DNA of 24,836 bases from the NCBI GenBank assembly GCA_964423175.1, contig CAYRDM010000003.1, forward strand, positions 1 through 24,836, read 5' to 3'. This DNA comes from JBGQJN01 sp964423175. GTDB lineage: Bacteria > Patescibacteriota > Minisyncoccia > 2-02-FULL-40-12 > IGHO2-01-FULL-4-A. Below, piece by piece: positions 8,637 to 16,252 of this stretch. The notes below the pieces were generated by a model, which did not search any database, was not told the DNA's origin, and saw only the letters and a list, made by a program, of their open reading frames with translations. Position 1 is the first letter of the stretch; every line of letters starts with the position of its first letter. The position numbers and the translations under genes were made by a program.

Positions 8637-8993
8637 ATGGATAAAATTATTATTACAATTTCGGGTTTGATTGCGATGATCTTTACATATTGGTTTTTCT
8701 TGATGAAAAAAGAGAAGATAATTAAGGCGGGTGAATCAATTGATATTGTCGTAAAAGGCGGTTATTCACCGGATGTTGTGTCTATTCCAAAAAATAAAAC
8801 AACCAAACTGAACTTTATTCGTAGAGATCCATCAAATTGTCTCGAGGAGGTTGTTATTGGCGATTTTAAAATTCGCCGGCAGCTTCCATTAAATCAAAAA
8901 GTTACTATTGAACTTACTCCGCAGAGAGCGGGGGAATTTAAATATTCCTGCGGTATGAATATGTACCACGGCAAGATCATCGTAACAGAATAG
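8637..8993 (+). CDS. Membrane-tethered cupredoxin-domain protein
   Basis: The 118-residue protein has one N-terminal membrane anchor (about residues 3-22) and a single cupredoxin domain of the EfeO/plastocyanin-like type. Likely copper ligands are C68 (DPSNCLEEV) and the C-terminal loop SCGMNMYHG (C105, M107, M109, H111). The domain begins VVKGGYSPDVVSIPKNK, the usual first strands of this family. The predicted role is copper binding or delivery on the outer face of the membrane. It sits 2 bases after the SafE fusion gene and 4 bases before copA, so the three are almost certainly co-transcribed. No Shine-Dalgarno is evident; coupling to the upstream stop probably drives its translation. Confidence 0.87.
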   Translation: MDKIIITISGLIAMIFTYWFFLMKKEKIIKAGESIDIVVKGGYSPDVVSIPKNKTTKLNFIRRDPSNCLEEVVIGDFKIRRQLPLNQKVTIELTPQRAGEFKYSCGMNMYHGKIIVTE

Positions 8994-8997
8994 TTCC

Positions 8998-11235
8998 ATG
9001 ACAAATATTAAAAAAACCTTCTCAATTAAGGGCATGCACTGTGCTTCATGTGTTTCGGTTCTTGAGAAATCTCTAAAAGGCGTAGACGGGGTATCTCATG
9101 CCAACGTAAATTTGGCAACTGAAAAAGCGACTGTTGAATTTGATTCGGACAAAGTAACAGACAAAATATTATCTTCTGCAGTAGCCAATGTTGGTTATCA
9201 GGCGCTCATTGATGAGGAGCTACAGTCAGAAGATCAGGAAAAAATTCGTAAACAAAAAGAATTGGCGGCTTTAAAACAGAAGGTCATTTTAAGTTTAATT
9301 TTCGGCGGTCTTATTTTGTGGGGAAGTTTTCCGGGCCTTATGAACACAGCCCCCAAGATATTACAGAATTTTTGGCTTCAATTTATATTGGCTACGCCAA
9401 TTCAGCTCTGGGTGGGTTGGGAGTTCTATAGAGGAGCTATTTTGTCTTTGAAGCATCGCGCGGCAAATATGGATACGCTCGTTGCACTCGGCACAACGGT
9501 TGCTTTTATATATTCAGTTTTCGTCACCCTGCTGCCAAATATTGTAAAACGAGCCGGCATTGAACCTGTGCCTTATTTTGATGTTTCCACGATTATTATT
9601 GGTCTCATACTTTTGGGTAGATATTTTGAAGCTAGAGCTAAGGCGGGCACATCCGAGGCAATTAAAAAATTAATAGGACTGCAGGCGAAAACAGCAAGGA
9701 TTCTGAAAGATGGAGAAGAATTAGATATTCCAATTGGCGAGGTTGTACTTGGCGACATCATTCGTGTTCGTCCCGGAGAAAAGGTGCCTGTCGATGGGGT
9801 TATAGTAGATGGCGAATCCTCTTTGGATGAATCAATGGTAACAGGTGAAAGTATTCCTGTAGATAAATCAAAAGATGACATCGTTGTGGGCGCAACAATA
9901 AACAAGACTGGTACATTTACTTTTAGAGCAACGAAGGTGGGTGCCGATACGATGCTTGCCCAAATTATCAAGCTTGTTCAGGAGGCACAGGGGAGCAAGG
10001 CGCCGATACAGCGTTTGGCGGATCTGGTGTCATCGTATTTCGTTCCCGTTGTTATAATTTTGGCAATTTTTACTTTCATCGTTTGGTATAATTTCGGACC
10101 GAATCCTGTTCTTCTTTTTTCTTTGTTGAATACTGTTGCTGTTTTAATTATCGCTTGTCCTTGCGCTATGGGTTTGGCTACACCAACAGCAATTATGGTT
10201 GGAACAGGGAAGGGTGCTGAGCACGGGATACTTATCAAAGATGCTGAGAGTTTGGAGATAGCTCACAAGGTCAACACAATTATTTTTGACAAAACCGGCA
10301 CACTTACAAATGGCAGACCCGAGGTTACAGATGTTATTGTTAATTCAAAAGATTTTACCGAGAATGATGTTTTGGGACTGGCCGCTTCGTTAGAAAAAGG
10401 ATCAGAACATTCTTTGGCGGAGAGCATTGTAGTCGAAGCTCAAAAGAAAAATTTGGAGCTCAGGTCAGTCACTCAGTTTAGCGCTATTCCTGGCCATGGA
10501 GTTGAGGGTTTGGTTGGCGGCAAGAAACTGACCCTGGGCAACAGGAGATTAATGGCAAAAGAAAATATTGATATTTTGACAGCAGATAAAATCATTGAGA
10601 AGTTAGAAAATGAGGGTAAAACAGTCATGATGCTGGGATCTGAAAATAGGCTGATCGCTTTATTCGCGGTTGCAGATGTAATAAAAGAAAGCGCCAGATC
10701 TGGAATATCTCTTTTAAGAAAACTCGGCATAGAGTCGGTGATTATTACCGGTGATAATGAGAGAACGGGAAAAGCGATTGCAAAACAATTAGGGATAGAA
10801 AGAGTTTTGGCTGAAGTTCTTCCTGATCAGAAGGAGGCTGAAATTAAAAAGATACAAGCGGAAGGCAAGATTGTGGCCATGGTTGGCGACGGCATAAACG
10901 ATGCTCCTGCTCTTGCCGCGGCTGATATCGGCATAGCCATGGGCACAGGAACGGATGTGGCCATAGAAGCTGCAGACATAACTCTTATTAACAAAGACTT
11001 GTCTTCTGTGGCTTTTGCTATTCAATTATCTAAGAAAACAATGCGCACGATAAAACAAAATCTTTTTTGGGCCTTCGCCTATAATATTATTCTTATTCCT
11101 GTCGCAATGGGGGTTCTTTACCCTTTTTTCCACATCTTGCTTAATCCCATATTTGCTTCTGTCGCCATGGCGACCAGCTCAATATCGGTAGTTTCTAATT
11201 CTCTCTTGCTCAAAAAGAATAAAATAACCAATTAA
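8998..11235 (+). CDS. copA: Copper-translocating P1B-type ATPase (CopA)
   Basis: The 745-residue protein has an N-terminal HMA domain with GMHCASC (C15, C18), membrane helices, the actuator motif MVTGES, the transmembrane copper site CPC (C387-C389), the phosphorylation motif DKTGT (D431) and the hinge MVGDGINDAP. CPC plus DKTGT defines a Cu(I)/Ag(I) exporter that uses ATP to pump copper out of the cytoplasm. One departure stands out: the nucleotide-binding HP dipeptide (SEHP in most CopA proteins) reads SEHS at 469-472, so the proline is serine while H471 is kept. The length is normal for one HMA domain. It is the last gene of the copper operon, and its stop codon lies inside the palindromic terminator. 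The copper assignment is strong; direction and partner proteins are from family knowledge. Confidence 0.95.
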   Translation: MTNIKKTFSIKGMHCASCVSVLEKSLKGVDGVSHANVNLATEKATVEFDSDKVTDKILSSAVANVGYQALIDEELQSEDQEKIRKQKELAALKQKVILSLIFGGLILWGSFPGLMNTAPKILQNFWLQFILATPIQLWVGWEFYRGAILSLKHRAANMDTLVALGTTVAFIYSVFVTLLPNIVKRAGIEPVPYFDVSTIIIGLILLGRYFEARAKAGTSEAIKKLIGLQAKTARILKDGEELDIPIGEVVLGDIIRVRPGEKVPVDGVIVDGESSLDESMVTGESIPVDKSKDDIVVGATINKTGTFTFRATKVGADTMLAQIIKLVQEAQGSKAPIQRLADLVSSYFVPVVIILAIFTFIVWYNFGPNPVLLFSLLNTVAVLIIACPCAMGLATPTAIMVGTGKGAEHGILIKDAESLEIAHKVNTIIFDKTGTLTNGRPEVTDVIVNSKDFTENDVLGLAASLEKGSEHSLAESIVVEAQKKNLELRSVTQFSAIPGHGVEGLVGGKKLTLGNRRLMAKENIDILTADKIIEKLENEGKTVMMLGSENRLIALFAVADVIKESARSGISLLRKLGIESVIITGDNERTGKAIAKQLGIERVLAEVLPDQKEAEIKKIQAEGKIVAMVGDGINDAPALAAADIGIAMGTGTDVAIEAADITLINKDLSSVAFAIQLSKKTMRTIKQNLFWAFAYNIILIPVAMGVLYPFFHILLNPIFASVAMATSSISVVSNSLLLKKNKITN

Positions 11236-11250
11236 TTAATTGGTTATTTT
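11221..11250. terminator. Perfect 30-bp palindrome, bidirectional terminator
   Basis: AAAATAACCAATTAA (11221-11235) is followed immediately by its exact reverse complement (11236-11250). On either strand an A/T-rich hairpin ends in a run of T, as expected for an intrinsic terminator serving two convergent genes. The copA stop (11233-11235) and the sigma factor stop (complement of 11244-11246) both lie inside it. Confidence 0.8.
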
Positions 11251-11765
11251 TGAGTGGGAGTATATAAAAGTTTGAGTTTTTCGATTCCGCGGTGTAATTG
11301 TACCGCCGTGGCATTTGCTGATTGTCCGGTAATGAGAGATATCTCTTTGAGGGACAGGTCTCTTATGTATCTCATGTGCATCACCTTTTGATATTTTTCC
11401 GGCAGCTGTTGGATTAATAGAATGGCAGCCTTGCCATCTATGGTATTAAAATGGTGTTCCGGATGACCGATGGGTTGTTCATAACCTTTTGCCAAAAGAG
11501 CATCAAGCGAAACGGTTTTATGTTTACGGTATTCGTCCACGATTAAATTGTTTAGAACATGGTATAAGAAGGCTTTCATTAAATCGATTTTGCCTCCTTT
11601 GACGAGGTATTTCCAGGTTTTTAAGAATGTTTCTTGAACCAAATCTTCGCTAAGAGTTCGGTCCCGTATTTTAAAGAAAGAGTAAGTGTTTAATCCTTTC
11701 TCATGATCTTGATGCGCTAGAGTTAGTATAATCTTTCTTTTTACTTCTTGTTTAGGTGTCAACAT
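11244..11765 (-). CDS. ECF-type RNA polymerase sigma factor
   Basis: The 173-residue protein has sigma-70 region 2 at about residues 25-85 (LSEDLVQETFLKTWKYL, followed by FLYHVLNNLIVDEYRKHK) and region 4 at about 115-167 (LPEKYQKVMHMRYIRDLSLK, then EISLITGQSANATAVQLHRG, the helix-turn-helix that reads the -35). Regions 1 and 3 are absent, which places it in the extracytoplasmic-function class. No anti-sigma gene is adjacent. It converges on copA and is divergent from the PAS-protein gene, sharing a 224-base upstream region. The start at 11765 is the first ATG before region 2 and has no Shine-Dalgarno. Its regulon is not known; copper, surface-stress and PAS-linked signals are all possible from position alone. 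Confidence 0.9.
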   Translation of the reverse strand: MLTPKQEVKRKIILTLAHQDHEKGLNTYSFFKIRDRTLSEDLVQETFLKTWKYLVKGGKIDLMKAFLYHVLNNLIVDEYRKHKTVSLDALLAKGYEQPIGHPEHHFNTIDGKAAILLIQQLPEKYQKVMHMRYIRDLSLKEISLITGQSANATAVQLHRGIEKLKLLYTPTQK

Positions 11766-11989
11766 TAGTTATGCCGTACAAGGCGGTCTTTTATTACAAT
11801 GTGGTTACATACCAGAGTAGTAAAGACTGATTAAGCAATGCCTTGCTGTGAAAATTACGGTATATGAGAGGACACTTAATTACAGGAAGATTACAAAAAT
11901 AGAATATAGCGTATTTGCGTTAAGCATGACACCTATGGGTTGGAATAGCAAAGCTATCGACTTATTGAATTGTGTGTTAAGGTTGGTAC

Positions 11990-12580
11990 ATGGATATAAT
12001 AAAAAAGTATATAGGCAAAAATGATAAGCCAAGTGACGCGGATTTTTTTGCGCGTTTTTGGGAGAAAAGTTGGACATATGTTAAGACTGTCGTAGATATT
12101 ATGCACGAATCTATTTTAATTTTGGACCAGGATCTAAGAATTGTTGCTGCCAATGAGGCATTCTATGATACCTTTAAGGCAAAAATAGAAGACACGGAGG
12201 GAAAAATTGTCTATGAATTGGGAAACGGTCAGTGGGACATCCCGTCTTTAAAAAAACTTCTTGAGGATATACTTCCGAAGCAGACAGTTTTTAAGGGTTT
12301 CCAGGTGGCACACGAGTTTCCATCAATTGGCCGCAAGGTTATGATATTAAATGCTCGGCAGATATTTATTAAGGATGATGACGCCTCAGAATCATTTCCG
12401 CCTATTATTCTTTTGGCCATGGAGGATGTAACAGAAATGATGGTGGTGGCAGAGAGTCTTTCGGGCCATGCTAAGGAAATTGAGGCGAAGCTTACTGCAA
12501 GAAGTCAGAAGCTTGAGAGCCATATCGGAAAGTTAGAAAAAGAAATTAGCGAACTCAAAAAGGGGTCAAACAAGTCGTAA
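11990..12580 (+). CDS. Stand-alone PAS domain protein with C-terminal coiled coil
   Basis: The 196-residue protein has a PAS domain at about residues 30-155. The stretch DTEGKIVYELGNGQWDIPSL and the later FPSIGRKVMILNARQI match the PAS subtype found in CheB/CheR fusion proteins and some hybrid kinases. Here no methyltransferase, kinase or other output follows. Instead residues 160-192 form a charged coiled coil (IEAKLTARSQKLESHIGKLE). It may act by binding a partner, perhaps through the coiled coil. The gene is divergent from the ECF sigma factor gene and ends at a strong terminator, so it is transcribed alone. The ATG at 11990 has a weak AAGG 8 bases upstream. A TATAAT lies at 11995-12000, inside the frame, so the true start could be later. 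Confidence 0.83.
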   Translation: MDIIKKYIGKNDKPSDADFFARFWEKSWTYVKTVVDIMHESILILDQDLRIVAANEAFYDTFKAKIEDTEGKIVYELGNGQWDIPSLKKLLEDILPKQTVFKGFQVAHEFPSIGRKVMILNARQIFIKDDDASESFPPIILLAMEDVTEMMVVAESLSGHAKEIEAKLTARSQKLESHIGKLEKEISELKKGSNKS

Positions 12581-12590
12581 TAGCCAAATT

Positions 12591-12625
12591 ACAAAAACCC
12601 TCCATTCTGGAGGGTTTTTGTTTTG
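12591..12625 (+). terminator. Strong intrinsic terminator after the PAS gene
   Basis: ACAAAAACCCTCCA (12591-12604) and TGGAGGGTTTTTGT (12608-12621) form a perfect 14-base-pair stem with the three-base loop TTC, with a T-rich 3' side. It lies 10 bases after the PAS gene stop. Confidence 0.9.
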
Positions 12626-12787
12626 TAATGTTTTGGCTTTTGTAACGGCATCTTTATGTAAGGGTGGATTCTGGTCGATAATACTTTTAACTTGAGGAAT
12701 AACGAGATTAAAACTAAAAATTTTATTTTAGTCAGATCAGACATTATTTTGTCGGCAGCATCTGCTAAATCTAAAAAATCTAATCAT

Positions 12788-12928
12788 ATGATTTTGACCA
12801 TTGGTCTTGTTTTGATAGTTCTGTGGTTAATCGGTTTTGTCGGTTTCCATATTGTAGGTTGGTTTATACATGTTTTGTTCGTAATTGCGGTGATTATGTT
12901 TCTGGTCCGCATAATTAGGGGTAAATAA
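12788..12928 (+). CDS. lmo0937-like small membrane protein, 46 aa
   Basis: From ATG at 12788 the 46 residues form two membrane helices around a central GFVGFHIVGWFIHVLFVI. This matches the widespread lmo0937-family pattern (two short helices, a central Gly-rich turn, GxFIHxLLVIAxxxxxIRxxxG, basic end RIIRGK) and its usual length of about 45-50 residues. The frame stays open upstream to a TTG at 12692, but those extra 32 residues are polar and unlike the family, so I choose the internal ATG. The family's function is unknown. It stands alone: the PAS terminator lies before it and the surface-protein gene starts 71 bases later. A weak -10 (GATAAT, 12677-12682) lies about 105 bases upstream. Confidence 0.75.
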   Translation: MILTIGLVLIVLWLIGFVGFHIVGWFIHVLFVIAVIMFLVRIIRGK

Positions 12929-12999
12929 TGCAAGGTCGATAGTGTTTACAATAATTTTCTTTAAAATAATTAATTTAAAAATAACTAATAAAAACAAAT

Positions 13000-14616
13000 A
13001 TGAAAAGTTTCTATAAAAATTCAATTCTAGCTGTATGTGTACTAGCTTTAGTATTTACACTAAGCCATGTGTTTGCTGCAACTTCAGTCAGTCTCGGAAC
13101 TGCTGATAGTTTTTCTGTTTTGTCCGGTTCATCAATTGTTGATTCAAATGTTTCGACCATCGTCAGCGGAGATGTTGGATTGAGTCCGGGTACTGCATTC
13201 GGTGCGTTAACAAGCGCGGAGGTCGTGGGTACTATTTATGCCGTGAATGCTAGTGGTCCAGATGGAGCCCTCGGAGATAACCCGGGATTGGTTAATGGGG
13301 CAAAAGTGGATTTGACCAATGCTTTTAATTCTATTACTTCTCAACCAACCACCGGTGTTATTGTCGGCGATTTGGGTTCTCTTCCTCAGCAAACTTTGAC
13401 TCCAGGCGTTTATGATGACAACAATGCGCCAGATTCTCTTCAGATTACGGGAACACTTACATTGGATGCCCAAGGTGATCCGGATGCCGTCTTTATATTT
13501 AAGACTGGTTCAACTTTAACAACTGCGGCTGGAAGCACAGTCAGTCTTATAAATGGAGCGCAAGCTTGTAACGTTTTTTGGCAAATTGGTAGTTCTGCAA
13601 CTCTTGGGACAGGTTCTACTTTCAAAGGTAATCTTATGGCGGCAGTGGCGATTACGGATAATGGCGGTTCAAACGTAGAAGGAAGGCTTATGGCAAGCAC
13701 TGGCGCCGTTACATTAAATAACACGACTGTTACAAAGGCTACCTGCGTGGTACCACCTACACCTATCCCAACTCCAGTTGCCACTCCAGTACCAACTGGC
13801 GGCGGTGTTGTTGGCAGTAGCACATCTGTATTGCCTTTGATCGGGGTTATAAAAGTGCCTTCCCCGTTGTCTTTGCCTTCTGGACCAGGAGGTGTTGTCT
13901 ATAATTATACCGTTTCAAATGTCGGAGTTTTCCCAATGAGCAATATAATCGTTAAAGATAACGAGTGTTCAACTGTAACTTTTGTTTCTGGAGATTCTAA
14001 TAATGATTCAATGCTCGATGTTAATGAACAATGGCATTATCGTTGCGCTGTGAATCTTTTGAAAACGACTACCAATACTGTTACTGCGACTGGGCAAGCA
14101 AATGGTTTCACTGCTATTGATACAGCAAACGCAACCGTTGTTGTTAGTGTCCCAATAATACCGCCATTAATCAATATAGTTAAAAAACCAAGTGTTTTCA
14201 TTGTTCCAGCCGGTGGAGGAGAGGTAACTTATACATATACAGTAACTAACCCAGGCACCGCACCTCTAAGCAATGTGAGCGTGATCGATGATAAATGTAC
14301 GGGTTTGCCTGGCCGTGTTCTTGGACATCCAGGAGACTTAAACCACAATGACTTGCTTGAAAGCAATGAAACCTGGAATTTTACCTGCACCTCAAATATT
14401 AATCAAACGACGACGAATACGGGTACTGCAGAAGGAAGTGCAAACGGATTGACCGCGATAGATTATGCACTTTCAACTGTCGTGGTATCTCTTCCGAAGT
14501 TACCTAATACCGGAATACATGAGAATGGCAAAGGGTTCCCTTGGAATGTTGTTGTGCCTCTGGTTCTGGGTATCGCAACTTTTTTCTATGTTGTCAGAAG
14601 GAAACAAACAAACTGA
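13000..14616 (+). CDS. DUF3494 ice-binding-like surface protein with two DUF11-like repeats and LPNTG anchor
   Basis: The 538-residue protein has these parts in order. Signal peptide, about 1-26 (cleavage near VFA-AT). DUF3494 (ice-binding family) domain, about 30-250, with LGTADSFSVLSGSSIVDSN, the TPGVY motif and the typical end NTTVTKATC. A Pro/Thr linker (PTPIPTPVATPVPTGGG). Two DUF11/DUF7507-like immunoglobulin-type repeats, about 278-385 and 390-495. Then LPNTG at 501-505, a membrane helix and the basic tail VRRKQTN, a complete sortase signal. Each repeat carries an EF-hand-like loop (starting D332 and D446) and two cysteines likely to form a disulfide. DUF3494 proteins bind ice in several cold-living organisms, but many act as adhesins or are untested. 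It is likely the sortase substrate of the genes that follow. Confidence 0.92.
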   Translation: MKSFYKNSILAVCVLALVFTLSHVFAATSVSLGTADSFSVLSGSSIVDSNVSTIVSGDVGLSPGTAFGALTSAEVVGTIYAVNASGPDGALGDNPGLVNGAKVDLTNAFNSITSQPTTGVIVGDLGSLPQQTLTPGVYDDNNAPDSLQITGTLTLDAQGDPDAVFIFKTGSTLTTAAGSTVSLINGAQACNVFWQIGSSATLGTGSTFKGNLMAAVAITDNGGSNVEGRLMASTGAVTLNNTTVTKATCVVPPTPIPTPVATPVPTGGGVVGSSTSVLPLIGVIKVPSPLSLPSGPGGVVYNYTVSNVGVFPMSNIIVKDNECSTVTFVSGDSNNDSMLDVNEQWHYRCAVNLLKTTTNTVTATGQANGFTAIDTANATVVVSVPIIPPLINIVKKPSVFIVPAGGGEVTYTYTVTNPGTAPLSNVSVIDDKCTGLPGRVLGHPGDLNHNDLLESNETWNFTCTSNINQTTTNTGTAEGSANGLTAIDYALSTVVVSLPKLPNTGIHENGKGFPWNVVVPLVLGIATFFYVVRRKQTN

Positions 14617-14643
14617 TTCAATCGTAGAGATTAATTAAAAAAT

Positions 14644-14671
14644 AGAACCAGATAAAAAACTATCTGGTTCT
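14644..14671 (+). terminator. Stem-loop between the DUF3494 gene and the sortase operon
   Basis: AGAACCAGATA (14644-14654) pairs perfectly with TATCTGGTTCT (14661-14671) across a six-base loop. The following sequence is T-rich but broken (GCTCGTTCTTGTTTTT), so termination may be partial. The sortase ATG follows only 25 bases later, leaving little room for a new promoter. Confidence 0.65.
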
Positions 14672-14695
14672 GCTCGTTCTTGTTTTTCCAAAGTT

Positions 14696-15316
14696 ATGAG
14701 ACTGAAAATATTATTGAGGAGGATATTTTTAATTGCCGCCAGTACGAGTTTAATTATTTATGTGGGTTTTGTTTACTATCTTATTTTGAGAAGTTCTAAA
14801 TACGCAAATTCATCTCAATTTGTTAAAAATGATTCCTCAATTCCAGTAAAAGTTGAGAAGAAGATAAAAATCGGCTTACCGACACGTCTGATGATCCCAA
14901 AGATTAGTATAGATTCTTCTGTGGAAAATGTTGGACTTACATCTAAAGGGGCTGTAGATGTGCCGCAGGCTCCTGAGAATGTCGCTTGGTATGGTCTTGG
15001 GCCTAGACCGGGAGAAAGCGGAACTTCTGTTATAACTGGGCATTACGGAGGGTGGAGAAAGGGTGTGATAACGGCTTTCAACAATTTATACAAACTACGC
15101 AAGGGCGATAAAATTTATGTGGAAGATGAAAGGGGAACAGTAATTTCTTTTGTGGTTAGCGAAAACAGAAGATATGACCCAGAGGCGGACGATTCAAAAG
15201 TTTTTGACTCAAATGACGGCAAATCCCACCTCAGCCTGATTACTTGTGAGGGAGTGTGGGATGAGCACACTCAGCAATATACGCAGAGGCTAGTTGTATT
15301 CGCCGATAAAATATAA
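14696..15316 (+). CDS. Sortase (transpeptidase), membrane-anchored, 206 aa
   Basis: An N-terminal basic stretch and membrane anchor (about 10-31) are followed by a sortase catalytic domain. The conserved triad is present: H116 in SVITGHYG, C184 in LITCEG and R198 in TQRLVVF. Flanking signatures include RLMIPKISID, NVAWYGLGPRPGESG and DGKSHLSLITC, which I associate with class D/E/F-like sortases; the exact class is uncertain. The enzyme cleaves an LPXTG-type motif and joins the protein to the cell wall. Good candidate substrates lie on both sides (LPNTG upstream, LPDTG downstream). The next gene starts 15 bases after its stop. A second, longer sortase two genes on suggests divided substrate preference. 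Confidence 0.93.
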   Translation: MRLKILLRRIFLIAASTSLIIYVGFVYYLILRSSKYANSSQFVKNDSSIPVKVEKKIKIGLPTRLMIPKISIDSSVENVGLTSKGAVDVPQAPENVAWYGLGPRPGESGTSVITGHYGGWRKGVITAFNNLYKLRKGDKIYVEDERGTVISFVVSENRRYDPEADDSKVFDSNDGKSHLSLITCEGVWDEHTQQYTQRLVVFADKI

Positions 15317-15331
15317 TTTCAAATGTAGTTT

Positions 15332-16252
15332 ATGAAAATAAAAATATTTTTTAAAAAAACCATCTATCTCTTGGGTATTCTGAGCCTTATCTTGTTTGTT
15401 TATGGTATAAAAATGGTTTTTGCTGAAACGGCCCAGACTACTCAAAGCACATTGTATGTTCCGTTAATTGGGATCTCTTCGGTGCCGGATCCTTTGGCGC
15501 TACCGAACGGACCGGGTAATGTAACTTATCACTATGCAGTTAAGAATTTTCTTAGCGAATACCCCCTGGACAATGTACAGGTCTTAGATGACAAATGCAG
15601 CCCCGTTAAATTTATAGAAGGAGATGATAACGGTAACGGTAAACTGGATTTTAATGAAACCTGGAGATATTCCTGCTCTATCAAGATTTTTGAAACTACT
15701 CAGAGCGTAGCTACAGCAATTGCCACCTCAAACGGACTTCCGGCCGCTCACAAAGCTTATGCAACAGTTGTAGTCGGTTCTGACAAGAGCGCACCTCTGG
15801 TCAATATTATTAATGTTACTAAAGTCGCCTATCCTCTGACACTACCTAGCGGGGGAGGTGATATCACTTTTACTTACCGAGTTAATAACCCAGGAGTGGT
15901 GCCTTTAAGTGACGTAACGGTCAGTGATGATAAATGCAGCTCTATTTCCAGTAAACTCGGAGATACAAATGGTAATAACCTTTTGGATATAAGCGAGGTT
16001 TGGGTTTATACATGTACGGCCCATCTTTCAACTACGACTACGAATACTGTTAGCGTAACTGCTTCGGCTAACGGTTTGAAGGCAGTCGGTTATGCCACCA
16101 TTACTGTCACGACTAGTGTGCCGAGTCTTCCGGATACGGGTATGATTTTTAATTTAAAAATTGTTGTATGGTCGACCATGCTGGGAATTTTAGTCGGGCT
16201 TATTGTTTCTTTTTTCTTAATCAAGAAAAGCAAATTTTTTAAAAAACAATGA
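15332..16252 (+). CDS. Two-repeat DUF11-like surface protein with LPDTG anchor
   Basis: The 306-residue protein has a signal peptide (about 1-31, ending VFA-ET), two DUF11/DUF7507-like repeats (about 43-148 and 155-260), LPDTG at 266-270, a membrane helix and a lysine-rich end (KKSKFFKKQ). Each repeat has an EF-hand-like loop, GDDNGNGKLDFNETW (loop starts D98) and GDTNGNNLLDISEVW (D211), and a cysteine pair placed exactly as in the repeats of the neighbouring proteins. It has no other domain, so it looks like a minimal wall-anchored stalk or structural unit. It lies between two sortase genes: 15 bases after the first, and overlapping the second by ATGA (16249-16252). The wall-anchored assignment is strong; the specific role is unknown. 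Confidence 0.9.
   Translation: MKIKIFFKKTIYLLGILSLILFVYGIKMVFAETAQTTQSTLYVPLIGISSVPDPLALPNGPGNVTYHYAVKNFLSEYPLDNVQVLDDKCSPVKFIEGDDNGNGKLDFNETWRYSCSIKIFETTQSVATAIATSNGLPAAHKAYATVVVGSDKSAPLVNIINVTKVAYPLTLPSGGGDITFTYRVNNPGVVPLSDVTVSDDKCSSISSKLGDTNGNNLLDISEVWVYTCTAHLSTTTTNTVSVTASANGLKAVGYATITVTTSVPSLPDTGMIFNLKIVVWSTMLGILVGLIVSFFLIKKSKFFKKQ

Noticed and set aside
9573..11025. Several minus-strand open frames of 78-132 codons across copA
   Set aside because: They lie opposite a fully conserved P-type ATPase frame, have low-complexity Ser/Thr/Pro-rich translations and no recognisable motif; they are shadows.
11945..11957. Short inverted repeat ATAGC-AAA-GCTAT as a possible operator before the PAS gene
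   Set aside because: Five-base arms are expected by chance in AT-rich DNA and there is no second copy.
11995..12000. TATAAT inside the start of the PAS gene as a promoter
   Set aside because: No good -35 at the right distance, and no later in-frame ATG gives a full PAS domain; kept only as a caution about the start.
11880..12077. 65-codon minus-strand frame between the sigma and PAS genes
   Set aside because: It overlaps the PAS start, has no motif, and the region is better read as a shared regulatory stretch.
12692..12787. TTG-initiated extension of the 46-aa membrane protein
   Set aside because: The extra 32 residues are polar and do not fit the lmo0937-like family, which starts at the internal ATG.
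13440..13823. 127-codon minus-strand frame in the DUF3494 gene
   Set aside because: It is antisense to a well-supported domain and the translation is Val/Pro/Thr repeats from the reverse of a linker.
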